Below, piece by piece: positions 38,288 through 48,224 of a DNA stretch of 64,000 nt. Numbering within the stretch: position 1 is the first letter of the stretch; each line of letters starts with the position of its first letter. This stretch comes from Candidatus Kapaibacterium sp. GTDB lineage: Bacteria > Bacteroidota > Ignavibacteria > Kapaibacteriales > UBA2268. Where the stretch lies: assembly GCA_026418625.1 (NCBI GenBank), contig JAOABA010000051.1, positions 98,767 through 162,766 on the forward strand, written 5' to 3'. The translations under genes and the position numbers were made by a program. Below the pieces are notes generated by a model. It did not search any database and was not told the DNA's origin. It worked only from the letters and a program-made list of their open reading frames with translations.

Positions 38288-39819
38288 TAAGGTCTCCTGA
38301 AAACAAGGAATTCAACACGTCTATTCAACGCTCTACCTTCATCTGTATCATTACTGATGACAGGTTTTGTAAAGCTGAAAGCTTTAAGAATAATTCTATC
38401 TTCAGGTATTCCTTGAGAAACAAAATAATCAGCAACAACTTTAGCTCTTTTTTCTGCTAAAGCTTCATTTATTTGAGCGGAGCCGGTTATATCGGTATGA
38501 CCAGAAATTTCGACTACGCAATCGGGGTTTTCCTTTAAAAAGTCTATTCCAACTTGAATATCTGCTATTGCCTGCTTATTGAGAACTGACTTAGCTCTTT
38601 CAAAAAAGACATTTCTAATACAAAAAATGGAATCTGCGGTAGGAATAAGTTCAAGGTTCTGTTCGATTTCTTTATATTTTGTCAACAACTTTAAGTCCAA
38701 GTTCCAGTTAGCCGAGATATAACCTTCGGATTCAGCAAAATATTCATAATGTGCACCTGATGGTAGAGTAATTTCATAATAACCATTATCTGGGTCAGTT
38801 GCTGATTTACCAACAGGTTTTGATTCAGGTATAATGTTATATACGATTTTAGCAGATAGAGGAACCCTGGATTTATAGGATATCACTCTTCCTTTCATTA
38901 ATACAACAGGCTTTGGTCTTAAGTGTTCTGGAAGCAACACACGGAAGATATCACTGCCACCAAAAGTATTTTTGTCAGAAACAAAGTATGCCCAATCACC
39001 TTCAGCTGTGACTTTATAGTAGGCATCCCATTCAGTAGTATTTATTGTTGGACCTAAATTTTCTGGTGGAGTCCAGTTCTGCCAAGAATCATCAAGTCTT
39101 CTTGAAATAAATACATCAGCACTACCGAATCCTCCTCTTCCCTCGCTGGAAAAATAAAGAGTAACACCGTCTGAAGCAAGAAAAGGTGATATTTCTTCCT
39201 CGGCAGAATTGATAGCAGCACCTAAATTCATAGGAGAGGACCAAGTGTCATCGTCGTTCAGAAAACTTACATAAATGTCTTTTTTTCCATAAGAGTCGTC
39301 TCTTTGGGCTGTCATTAACAATGTTCTACCGTCATTAGCAAGGAAAAAACTGCCTGAGCTACTAATATTATAGTAATCCTTTATTATAACTCTTTCGGGG
39401 AAAGACCAACCCCCCTGAATTTTTTTTGAAATTGAAATGCCCGGACCCACAGTTCCATCTTTATGATAAACATTTCCAAGCAATAGGGTGTTTCCATCTG
39501 GTGTTACTGATATAACAAAATTATTATGTTCATTATTAAGAGGAGAACCAACATTAGTAGCATTACTCCAAATACCGTTAGGTTTTAGCCTCGAAACCCA
39601 AATATCTTGTCCGCCAAAATTTTCTTTACAATTGTCTCTGCAAAAATATAGTGTTTTTCCATCTGCGGAAATAATAGGAAGTAATTCATCACAACTGCTA
39701 TTAACTCCACTGCCTAAATTTTGTGGTTCAAACTTTTTTGATTGGCTTTGTAATTCGAAGTAATTAATGGCTAATAAAATAAGAGTAATAGTTATCAAAT
39801 TCAACAATCCCTTGAGCAT
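38287..39819 (-). CDS. PD40 beta-propeller / OmpA outer-membrane protein (paralogue)
   Basis: 510 residues with the same architecture as the protein at 35018-36484: signal peptide (1-25), PD40 blades (about 35-305; for example SSEGRGGFGSADVFISRR), carboxypeptidase-like regulatory domain (about 310-385) and OmpA domain (about 395-510: EISGHTDITGS, LNRRVEFLVFRR). It heads an operon with dapD. The two paralogues may be alternative peptidoglycan anchors for T9SS or other surface machinery. Confidence 0.84.
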   Translation of the reverse strand: MLKGLLNLITITLILLAINYFELQSQSKKFEPQNLGSGVNSSCDELLPIISADGKTLYFCRDNCKENFGGQDIWVSRLKPNGIWSNATNVGSPLNNEHNNFVISVTPDGNTLLLGNVYHKDGTVGPGISISKKIQGGWSFPERVIIKDYYNISSSGSFFLANDGRTLLMTAQRDDSYGKKDIYVSFLNDDDTWSSPMNLGAAINSAEEEISPFLASDGVTLYFSSEGRGGFGSADVFISRRLDDSWQNWTPPENLGPTINTTEWDAYYKVTAEGDWAYFVSDKNTFGGSDIFRVLLPEHLRPKPVVLMKGRVISYKSRVPLSAKIVYNIIPESKPVGKSATDPDNGYYEITLPSGAHYEYFAESEGYISANWNLDLKLLTKYKEIEQNLELIPTADSIFCIRNVFFERAKSVLNKQAIADIQVGIDFLKENPDCVVEISGHTDITGSAQINEALAEKRAKVVADYFVSQGIPEDRIILKAFSFTKPVISNDTDEGRALNRRVEFLVFRRP

Positions 39820-39999
39820 TATCTATCCTTCTAATGTATGTTTAACTTTTTTCGATGAATAATTGAATCATAAATTAATTCCTAAACGAAACTAATTTTT
39901 TTTTCTTTTTTTATTTTCCTATATTTTTTTTTTAAAAAAAACAAAATCTAAAATTAAAATTTTTTATACGAAAAAAAAATCAGTAGTTCTACGTAATTT

Positions 40000-40521
40000 A
40001 TGTTAAATGTTTCAAATTTTTTAAGTATTGTAAGAATAATATTAATCATACCAATGTCATTTGCTTTAATAAATGAGTATTTGACCCTTGCATTAATTAT
40101 AGCTATTCTGGCTTATATAACTGATTTACTCGATGGTTATTTAGCAAGAAAATTAAATCAAATAACTGAATTAGGAAAAATCCTTGATCCCTTAGCTGAT
40201 AAAATGATGTTAGCTTCTATTGTGATTATACTGTTATATCAATCAAAAATACCTTTTTGGTTTGGTGCTGTTTTGATTGGTAGAGATTTGCTGATTCTCT
40301 TGGGTGGATTAATGATTAAAAACAAAATTAAATATGTCCCTGCTTCAAATTTAATTGGTAAAATAACAATTGATGTAATAGGAATCACTTTGGTTGGCAT
40401 AGTATTTAACATACCTTATTTTGATATTTACGGTCCAGTCGTTTCAACTATTTTTGTAATTATATCTTTGTTTGTTTATTTTGTAAACAATTTAAAATTG
40501 ATAAAAAATGAAAACACTTAA
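40000..40521 (+). CDS. pgsA: CDP-alcohol phosphatidyltransferase (PgsA-like)
   Basis: 173 residues with five to six membrane helices. The full catalytic signature is present: D42, D45-G46, A49-R50, G59, D63 and D67. The short length and the LSIVRI N-terminus favour phosphatidylglycerophosphate synthase, which joins CDP-diacylglycerol and glycerol-3-phosphate in the inner membrane. Substrate choice within the family cannot be proven from sequence. An AT-rich 180-base region with T-runs precedes it. Confidence 0.88.
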   Translation: MLNVSNFLSIVRIILIIPMSFALINEYLTLALIIAILAYITDLLDGYLARKLNQITELGKILDPLADKMMLASIVIILLYQSKIPFWFGAVLIGRDLLILLGGLMIKNKIKYVPASNLIGKITIDVIGITLVGIVFNIPYFDIYGPVVSTIFVIISLFVYFVNNLKLIKNENT

Positions 40522-40583
40522 ATATTTCTATATAGTAATATATAAATAATGAAAACGTCTTCAAATAATTTTAAGGAGTAAAT

Positions 40584-41531
40584 ATGAGCGAACATCACAA
40601 AGTTATTATTATTGGTTCGGGTCCTGCTGGTTTTACTGCTGGTTTATATTCGGGTAGAGCTTTGCTTGATACCGTAATTTTCGAAGGACAACAACCCGGT
40701 GGTCAATTAACAATAACGACAGAAGTTGAGAACTACCCCGGATTTCCTGAAGGTATTCAAGGACCAGAAATGATGGAGATTTTCAGAAAACAGGCTCATC
40801 GTTTTGGTGTCAAATCTATTTATGAAACTATTGTAAAAGTTGATTTTTCTGAAAGACCTTTCAAGCTCTGGTCTGACAAAGATAATAAATTATATACTGC
40901 AGATGCTGTAATCATCTCTACTGGGGCAACTGCAAGAAGATTACATATCAAAGGCGAAGATAAATACTGGGGATTCGGTATTTCTGCTTGTGCCACTTGT
41001 GACGGTTTCTTTTATAGAAATTTAAAAGTTTTTGTTGTTGGAGGCGGTGATACAGCTATGGAAGAAGCAAATTATTTAACTCACTTTGCATCTTCTGTTA
41101 CATTAGTTCATCGCCGTCAGGAATTTAGAGCCTCAAAAATTATGGTGGATAGAGCAAAAAATAATCCAAAAGTCAATTTCTTACTTGATTCAGTAATTGA
41201 AGAAGCTTTGGGCGAAGAAAATAATGGCATAAAAAAATTAACAGCTCTCAAAATTAGAAATGTTAAAACAAACGAAGTTACAATTCATTCTGCTGATGGT
41301 CTCTTTTATGCAATTGGACACGATCCAAACACTAGCATTTTCAAAGATTTCATAGAAATGGATGAAACTGGTTATATCAAAACAAAAGGAAAATCGAGTT
41401 ACACAAATATTGAGGGTGTTTTTGCTTGTGGTGATTGTCAGGACAGTGTTTATAGACAAGCTGTAACAGCTGCTGGAAGTGGTTGTATGGCTGCCATCGA
41501 TGCTGAGCGTTGGCTTTCTGAACATTCCTAA
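40584..41531 (+). CDS. trxB: Thioredoxin reductase
   Basis: 315 residues. FAD-binding GSGPAGF (11-17), redox-active CATC (C136/C139), a second dinucleotide motif (VVGGGDTAMEEA) and the C-terminal FAD motif GVFACGDCQD are all present. It reduces thioredoxin with NADPH. An AAGGAG site precedes the ATG. It lies 62 bases after the pgsA-like gene. Confidence 0.96.
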   Translation: MSEHHKVIIIGSGPAGFTAGLYSGRALLDTVIFEGQQPGGQLTITTEVENYPGFPEGIQGPEMMEIFRKQAHRFGVKSIYETIVKVDFSERPFKLWSDKDNKLYTADAVIISTGATARRLHIKGEDKYWGFGISACATCDGFFYRNLKVFVVGGGDTAMEEANYLTHFASSVTLVHRRQEFRASKIMVDRAKNNPKVNFLLDSVIEEALGEENNGIKKLTALKIRNVKTNEVTIHSADGLFYAIGHDPNTSIFKDFIEMDETGYIKTKGKSSYTNIEGVFACGDCQDSVYRQAVTAAGSGCMAAIDAERWLSEHS

Positions 41532-41555
41532 AAATTAAAAATTTTATAAAAAATC

Positions 41556-41586
41556 TTTGTAATTATTTAGACTTTTAATATATTTG
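41556..41586 (+). promoter_or_regulatory. Bacteroidota-type promoter of rplS
   Basis: TTTG (41556-41559), 19 bases, then TATATTTG (41579-41586), an exact match to the TTTG/TAnnTTTG consensus of Bacteroidota, 32 bases before the rplS start. Confidence 0.7.
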
Positions 41587-41618
41587 TAGTTCTATTTTTA
41601 TCAAAGTCGAAAAATAAA

Positions 41619-41999
41619 ATGAATAAGTTAGATATTATTAATAATTTATCAATTGAAAAAGCAATTGAGTTCAAAAAAAATAAGGACGGTGATAATTTCA
41701 CCGAGATACCTAATTTTAAGCCCGGAGACACTATAAATGTTGCTGTTAGAGTTGTTGAAGGCGAAAAAGAAAGAATTCAGAATTTCAAAGGAATTGTGAT
41801 TGCCCGTAGAGGTGCCGGTATAAATCAAACATTTCTTATTAGAAAAATCTCTAACGGTATTGGTGTTGAAAGAATTTTCCCGCTTTATTCACCTATGATT
41901 CAAAGTATAAGCATTGTGAAACAAGGCTCTGTCAGACGTGCTAAGTTATACTACCTAAGAGGTATGTCCGACAGAAAAATTAGACAGAAAACAACTTAA
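41619..41999 (+). CDS. rplS: 50S ribosomal protein L19
   Basis: 126 residues. The [33 protein letters not shown] region (read in pieces), [11 protein letters not shown] and the end [10 protein letters not shown] are diagnostic of bL19. The C-terminal extension of about ten residues is minor. It has its own promoter and a terminator directly after the stop, so it is a single-gene unit. Confidence 0.97.
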   Translation: MNKLDIINNLSIEKAIEFKKNKDGDNFTEIPNFKPGDTINVAVRVVEGEKERIQNFKGIVIARRGAGINQTFLIRKISNGIGVERIFPLYSPMIQSISIVKQGSVRRAKLYYLRGMSDRKIRQKTT

Positions 42000-42005
42000 A
42001 AATTT

Positions 42006-42033
42006 AAGTGGCTTTCGAAGCCACTTTTTTTTT
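42006..42033 (+). terminator. Rho-independent terminator after rplS
   Basis: A perfect stem of AAGTGGCTT and AAGCCACTT around a TCG loop, followed by nine or more T. Confidence 0.93.
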
Positions 42034-42039
42034 ATTTAA

Positions 42040-42813
42040 ATGACAAAAACACAATCAATATCTGCTGCTATTATTACCTTCAACGAAGAGGACAATATTG
42101 GCAGAACTTTAGAAAGCCTCAAAAACTTTGCTGATGAAATTATTATTATTGATTCCGGTTCAGCAGATAGAACAATCCAAATTGCTAATCACTATGAAGC
42201 AAAAGTTTTTACTGAAGAATGGAAAGGTTTTTCAGGTCAAAAAAACTCTTTAATTCAAAAATGTAATTCTGAATGGATTTTATTTCTTGACGCAGATGAA
42301 GTCCCAACAGAAGAGTTAAAAAATTCCATAATCAAAAATTTAACTTCAAACATAGAATTTGATGGTTATTTTATTAAAAGAAAGACTCATTATCTTGGGA
42401 AACTTCTAAAACATTCTTGGCAACCAGATTCGAAATTACGTCTGGTCAGAAAAAGCTCTAATCCAAAATGGATTGGCGATGAAATTCATGAAAAATTATT
42501 GATTGACGGACTGACGAGCGAACTCGATGGTTATCTGATTCATTATTCCTACAAAAACATAAATCATCATTTCAAAAAAACATTAGAATATTCTGTTATT
42601 TCTGCTAAAGATTATTATCAATCAGGTAAAAAATTTTCTATCTTCAAATTAGTATTCAATCCTATTTTTGCTTTCACAAAAATGTATTTCATTAATCTTG
42701 CTATGTTAGACGGTATTAGGGGTTTTATTGCCGCTTTTAGCTCTGGATTTTATACTTTTATGAAATATATTCATCTATGGGAAATCTATTCAAGCCAAAA
42801 TAAGAAAGATTAA
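42040..42813 (+). CDS. Family 2 glycosyltransferase (WaaE-like)
   Basis: 257 residues with a GT-A fold: ITFNEEDNI near the N-terminus, the IIDSGSADRT nucleotide site and the metal-binding DADE (FLDADEV, about residues 85-91). The later HYLGKLLKHSW and WIGDEIHEKL segments are those of LPS-core type glycosyltransferases related to WaaE/KdtX. One amphipathic or membrane-associated helix lies near the C-terminus. It probably acts in lipopolysaccharide or surface glycan synthesis at the inner membrane. Confidence 0.85.
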   Translation: MTKTQSISAAIITFNEEDNIGRTLESLKNFADEIIIIDSGSADRTIQIANHYEAKVFTEEWKGFSGQKNSLIQKCNSEWILFLDADEVPTEELKNSIIKNLTSNIEFDGYFIKRKTHYLGKLLKHSWQPDSKLRLVRKSSNPKWIGDEIHEKLLIDGLTSELDGYLIHYSYKNINHHFKKTLEYSVISAKDYYQSGKKFSIFKLVFNPIFAFTKMYFINLAMLDGIRGFIAAFSSGFYTFMKYIHLWEIYSSQNKKD

Positions 42814-42941
42814 TATAAATTAATACTTTTTTTGTAAATTGTAAGACACACAAAAGAATAAAAATTAATTTTTTTGTGACTTTTTTGCTATTAGTGTGTT
42901 TTATATAATTTATTTATATTGTCAAATTCGGGAAAACTATT

Positions 42942-44699
42942 ATGATCAAATTACTCAAAATAGCACTCTTGGCTTTTTTTGTCCCTGTTTTAGCTTTTTC
43001 TGCTTGGGAATTAACTGAGGGAGCATCAGGTGAAATAAAATCTATTACAAGTTCAGGTGGAAAACTTTATGCAGCTTCATACGGAAGTGGGGCATTCTTT
43101 TCACAAACTAAAGGTGTAACTTGGATACCTATTAATTCTGGGATGGAAACAAATCTGGTTTGGGATGTGAAGGAATTAAACAACAGGATATTTGCAGCTA
43201 CCGAGGGCAAAGGTATTTATATGTCAACAAATTCTGGTTTGAACTGGTCAAAATCTAATGATGGGTTGGGACATTTTTCTGTTTTTGCTCTTTCGACTGC
43301 CAATAATAATATTTATGCAATGACCGACGAATCCGGATTATTCTATTCGACAGACCTTGGCAAAAACTGGGCAACAATGAATAATGGCGACTTAAATCTT
43401 GTTCTTTCTTCAATCGCATCAAGAAATAATGAGGTTTATGTAGGTTCTGAATTTGGTAATCTATATAAAACAACAGATTTGGGAAAGAATTGGGAAAATT
43501 TAAAAAGTGGACCACTTGTTTCCACAATCAAATCCATTTGGCTCGATAATGAGAAAATATTTCTTGGGACTTCAAGTGGTGTTTATCTTTCTACTGATAA
43601 CGGGAAAAATTGGTCTTCAGTTAGTCAGGGTTTGACAAATTTTGATATCAATTCAATAATAAAAGTTGGAGAGAAATTAATAGCCGGAACGAATGGTGGT
43701 GGTATATTTTTCTCTAATAATGACGGAAAAATATGGATTGAAATTAATGAGGAGAATCCTGATTATAAAATTATCTCCCTCGCTTTTGATGATGAATATG
43801 TTTATGCAGGAACAACAAATTCAGGTATAATCAGAAGAAAAATCAGCGATATTAAGTTTCCCGAATTAACAGCTCCAAAACTACAATCACCTGAAAATAA
43901 AATCACTAATCAAGAATATGATATTGTTCTTCGTTGGTCAAATGTTCCTGCTGCAGCTTCCTATCATGTCCAAATAGCTCTTGACCCAAGCTTTAATAAT
44001 ATTTTCAGAGAAAAAGACCAAATCCAAAACACTTTTTACAATGTGACTGGTCTCTCGGAAGCAACTGAATATTTCTGGAGAGTTGCCGTGAATTCACTGG
44101 ATAATCAAAAAATTTGGTCAGAAGTATGGAGCTTCAAAACCAAAGCTGAACTTCAAGCTTCCAATCTTATTTATCCTGCAAATGAATCTTCTGTCGCTGC
44201 ACCAGTTAATTTCTTATGGTCTCAAGCAAAGGGAGCTCTATCTTACAAAATTCAAGTTGCACTTGATAATTCTTTTGAAGAGCTTGTTGTAAACTCAGCT
44301 GCTATCACTGATACTTTCTACAAGGCTACAAATTTAACTGAAAACCTTGATTACTACTGGAAGGTAATTTCTATTGGACCCGGCGAATCAACAAAAGAAT
44401 CTGCTATAAGAAAATTCAGATTGCTTCCAACAAGTGTCGAAGATAATCTAATTGAAGAAGTATTTACGATGTATCCAAATCCAGCAATTACCTCAGTCAA
44501 TGTAATCTTGAATGTCATAAACCAAGAAAATTCAACATTACTAATCTATAATCTTTTAGGCGAAGAAATCATAAAAAAACAGCTGAACAATTCATTACAA
44601 AATAATCTGATAAGTTTTGAATTACCACAGGGAATTTATATAGTTAAAGTTTTAATTGGAGCTAATTCTTATTATAAAAAATTGCTTGTAAATCAATAG
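42942..44699 (+). CDS. T9SS cargo with beta-propeller and two fibronectin-III domains
   Basis: 585 residues with a signal peptide (1-20). Residues about 22-310 contain six to seven BNR/VPS10-like blades with recurring S.D.GKNW motifs. Two fibronectin type III-like domains follow (about 315-400 and 405-495), with repeated SYHVQIALDPSF and YFWRV-type motifs. Residues 505-585 form a type A T9SS sorting domain (MYPNPAITSVNV...LPQGIYIVKV). It is a secreted or surface-bound protein of unknown ligand. Confidence 0.86.
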   Translation: MIKLLKIALLAFFVPVLAFSAWELTEGASGEIKSITSSGGKLYAASYGSGAFFSQTKGVTWIPINSGMETNLVWDVKELNNRIFAATEGKGIYMSTNSGLNWSKSNDGLGHFSVFALSTANNNIYAMTDESGLFYSTDLGKNWATMNNGDLNLVLSSIASRNNEVYVGSEFGNLYKTTDLGKNWENLKSGPLVSTIKSIWLDNEKIFLGTSSGVYLSTDNGKNWSSVSQGLTNFDINSIIKVGEKLIAGTNGGGIFFSNNDGKIWIEINEENPDYKIISLAFDDEYVYAGTTNSGIIRRKISDIKFPELTAPKLQSPENKITNQEYDIVLRWSNVPAAASYHVQIALDPSFNNIFREKDQIQNTFYNVTGLSEATEYFWRVAVNSLDNQKIWSEVWSFKTKAELQASNLIYPANESSVAAPVNFLWSQAKGALSYKIQVALDNSFEELVVNSAAITDTFYKATNLTENLDYYWKVISIGPGESTKESAIRKFRLLPTSVEDNLIEEVFTMYPNPAITSVNVILNVINQENSTLLIYNLLGEEIIKKQLNNSLQNNLISFELPQGIYIVKVLIGANSYYKKLLVNQ

Positions 44700-44722
44700 G
44701 TATTTAAGTTAAATTTTATATT

Positions 44723-44758
44723 CATCCGATGATTACAAGTCATCGGATGTTTTTTTTC
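44723..44758 (+). terminator. Rho-independent terminator
   Basis: CATCCGATGA pairs with TCATCGGATG (perfect 10 bp, 7-base loop), followed by nine T, 24 bases after the preceding gene. Confidence 0.92.
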
Positions 44759-44814
44759 TGACGAAAAAACTCTTTTCAGTCATTTCTATGCATAAAAAAG
44801 CCTCTTTCCAATGT

Positions 44815-44980
44815 GTCATTCCTGTGCCGGCAGGAATCTCTCTTTCATCGTCATTTCTGTGCCGACAGGGATCTCTCTTTCACCGTCATTCCTGTGCATA
44901 CAGGAATCTCCTTCTCTCCCGTCATTCCTGTGCAGACAGGAATCTCTTGCATCCTCTAAGACTCCTGCTTCCGCAGGAGT
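44815..44980. repeat. Tandem array of palindromic repeats
   Basis: Four GTCATTCCTGTGC...CAGGAATCTC units start at 44815, 44850, 44885 and 44921 (period 35-36). They are followed by a related palindrome ACTCCTGC-TTCC-GCAGGAGT at 44961-44980. Each unit is a near-perfect inverted repeat. Short open frames through the array are repeat-derived and not genes. Confidence 0.85.
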
Positions 44981-45136
44981 GACTCTCTTGTCACGCAAGT
45001 CATACCTTACTTGCCAAGAAAAAGAAAAATTTGGATATTAATGTATTATTAATTATTTTTTGAACGAAAATTTGACATAACGTTTAATTATATAAAAAAA
45101 CTAAATTTTTCTCAAACCATTTAATAAGGATTAGTT

Positions 45137-48100
45137 ATGTCTAAAAATTATTTTACCCCCCACACACACAATATTTTATACTATTGTGATAATTGGTTTT
45201 ATGTTATCATTTTTTAATTCCCTATCACAAACCAACCTGATAAAAAATCCAAGCTTTGAATGGAGGCAAAGTTTTGATGGCTCACGGTTATTGCCTGTTT
45301 TTTATAGTTATTATTGTTACCCAAGTATGGGAGTTGATTATTATGATGAAGTTACAAGGTGTTTGGGCGATTATGATGAAGATCATCCATCTTTAGGAGA
45401 ATGTTTTTACCCAACACATTTAAATAGACATTTAACAAAAGCTAACGGAGGATGCGATGGCTGGTACAATCCACTTGACGAAGATTTTTCGACCCCTGAT
45501 TATCTAAATAGAAATGTCGACGGAGAGCGTGCTAGATATGTTGATGTCCCTAACAATTATTTTAATAACTTTGGAGTTGGCGTTAATCACAGACAGGAAC
45601 CATACGATGACAACAATAATCAAGTGGTAGATGAAGGAGATGAAGATGCATACATCGGAATATGGAATGTTCGATGTTTAAATAATCCAAATGATAATTA
45701 TGCAGAGTATGTAACTCAGAGGTTTAGTGTTGGTAACCATTTAAAAGCGCATACAAAATATCTAATTAGATTTAGAGTTAGCTGGACTAATGGGATTGTG
45801 GATAACAGCGAAACAGGACAAACAGGACATTATTTGAAAGGCATCGGAGCTTACTTCAGCGCCACAGACCCTTTTGAGAATAGAAGGCAAAATCCCCGAC
45901 CGCTTGATTTGAACGATAACACTGAAGATTTAGTTTATAATGCAGACTACCACTCTTCAACTTCAGCTACATATTATAATAACACAGGTGGAGCGGATGG
46001 CAAACATTGGGATATTGTTGAAAATTATTATCAACCAACTGAAAATAAGTATTTTATTACAATTGGAAACTTTAAAAATATTTGGGTGGAAAATGTAGAT
46101 TTCAAGGGACCTGACATACCGAATGACAGCTATATTAATATATATTATTTTATTGATGCTGTTGAGGTTATCGAAGTTCCTGATTTTGAATGCACTTGTT
46201 CATCTGCAACTGCGGCAAGTATTTACGATATTTCTTTAGTGCCTAAATTGAAAGATCCTAATTCGGATGAGTGTTGTTTTGATGTATTCCTAACAGTGGC
46301 GGAGATAGAAAATCGGTATGATATCTGTCATGTCAATAAAGCAAAAATATTTGAAGTTTTCGATGATCCCTATGAAGAAAGGTATAAAGGTGAATTCACA
46401 TTAGGGCAGGGCTATTTTCATCAAAATAATAATGTTAAAATAATACAAAACCTTTGCTTTACTGAACCTGAATCGACTCCTAAGAAATTAAAAGTTTATC
46501 TTTATCAAGATTATGCACAAAAATGCACAATCATTAAAGATTTTATAGTATCATGCCTCTGCGGATGCGAGCCTGAACCACCTCCGCCCAACAAATTAAA
46601 TATCAACTTATCAAACTATAGCCAAGATCTACTGAAACAGTCATGTTGCTGGGATATTGAGATAAAAAATGAATCTGATTGCAATTTCTCATTAACCAAT
46701 ATTTACGCAGATTTTAATCCTGATTATATGAATAACGTTAATATTACACTAAATGAATCATCACAGTGGAGTGTTGAATATATGGGTATTATAGATTATA
46801 AAGCAAGATATAAGTATAGTAACCCAAATAAATCAGTTCCGCCAAATTCCCAAAGTCCAATGAAATTTGGTAAAATATGTATGGAATGGGGCAGTCCTCA
46901 AAATCTAATTAATTTAAAGTTAAAATATGCTAATGAAGAAGATTTATGCGATAGGGAATGGAATTTCGACCTTAAGTGCGAGGACTGCTGTCAGAAAATT
47001 CATACGACTGTCGATGCAGAACCTTACTATGATGAGGAAACAGATTGTTGTTTCAATATAAATCTCAATATTGAACCGGGCTTTTTATGCGGAATAAAGA
47101 AGTATCGAATAGTACCTGAGAATCAGCCTAATCATGTGCTTTGGGAAGAAGATATCGATCTACATGTTGGACAGAATATTTTAAAATTCTGTATAAGCAA
47201 GACAGAATTTAATAACAATCATACGCTGGCAATAAAGATAAAATATCTGCTCGAAAATAATGTTGTTCTATGTGAAAGTAACGGAATTATTAATACTTGT
47301 TTGGTAGGACCACTGCCATGCGATCCAGAACTAATGGAAATTCCCGGCTGGGCACCAGAGGAGCAAGGTTTCGTAAATTTTCTATGCCCACCAAATAATA
47401 CGCCATGTCTCATTGATTTCACTTTTACATACAGACATGTTAAAATAGGAAATGTTTCTGATCATAGGGATATTCAGGTACTTAAATGGAAAGCTAATCC
47501 AAGTTGCAACTGCCCGGATGAGTATACGAAGGCAATGATTAAAGCTATGTTGAATAATCAGAACGTTATTGATGAATTTGGAATTGATGATCTTACATGG
47601 CAAAACGGAGAAGAAAGATGTTTTGATAATTTTAGGGTAATATCAACCGAGTGCTGGCAGAGCAACGAAATGTTTCCTCCGAGCTATAGGAAATGCAATG
47701 ATGCTACCTGCTGTTATGGTGTTTACAGGGTATGTTATACAAAGAGTATAAGCGGAGAAATTCAGTTAAGTCCAAATTATCAAAATATGAAATTATCTGA
47801 TTATATTATTCCCATTCAATGTCTGGAACCTTGTTTTGAAGTAAATTGCACCAAATGGATACCCTCGGATGTCAGTACCAGTCACAGGATTTCTATAAAT
47901 GAAAATAATACTGAAAAGATTTCAGATTTGTGTATTGTTTTCATTAAAGTTGGGAATGATAAAGATATTCAATATCTCACCATAGAATGTTCACAAAAAG
48001 GCTCGATTAATATCATAATGTCAGACATTTTGGGTAATATAGTTATGAATTTATCCAGGGAAAAAACAAGTTATGTATTGTCAATCCCTATAGAACAGAA

Positions 48101-48182
48101 GCTTAATTACGGAATATATTTTATTAATGTGAAATTGGATAATATTTCTATTTTCACTGAAAAAATATTTTTTCTAAAATAA
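45137..48182 (+). CDS. Cys-rich secreted protein with a frameshifting tract after its start codon
   Basis: The long frame (from GTG at 45186) lacks a ribosome site and begins in the middle of a signal peptide. An ATG at 45137, six bases after AAGGA, opens a frame that is off by one base and stops at 45217. Between them lie six C and five CA repeats. With one base fewer, translation gives MSKNYFTPTHT, then a hydrophobic stretch and LSQT, a normal signal peptide joined to the roughly 1000-residue protein. The mature part begins NLIKNPSFEW, as in some Bacteroidota surface proteins, is rich in cysteine, and ends in a weak T9SS-like sorting domain (DILGNIV, LNYGIYFINV). The function is unknown. 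Confidence 0.72.
45156..45170 (+). repeat. C6 and (CA)5 slippage tract
   Basis: Six C followed by alternating CA, seven codons behind the ATG at 45137. Loss of one base, or gain of two, would join start and body in one frame. Confidence 0.8.
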
Positions 48183-48224
48183 GTAATAAAGTGGTATATT
48201 TCATAAACCAAATCGTTTTGTAAT

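Noticed and set aside
44815..44980. CRISPR-like array of repeats
   Set aside because: Repeats are near-perfect palindromes of about 20 bases with 15-base linkers that are themselves similar; there are no unique spacers of 30 or more bases and no cas genes nearby.
44788..45041. Short open frames across the repeat array (both strands)
   Set aside because: They translate the repeat unit itself (recurring FLCRQES-like strings), lack ribosome sites and overlap one another in several frames.
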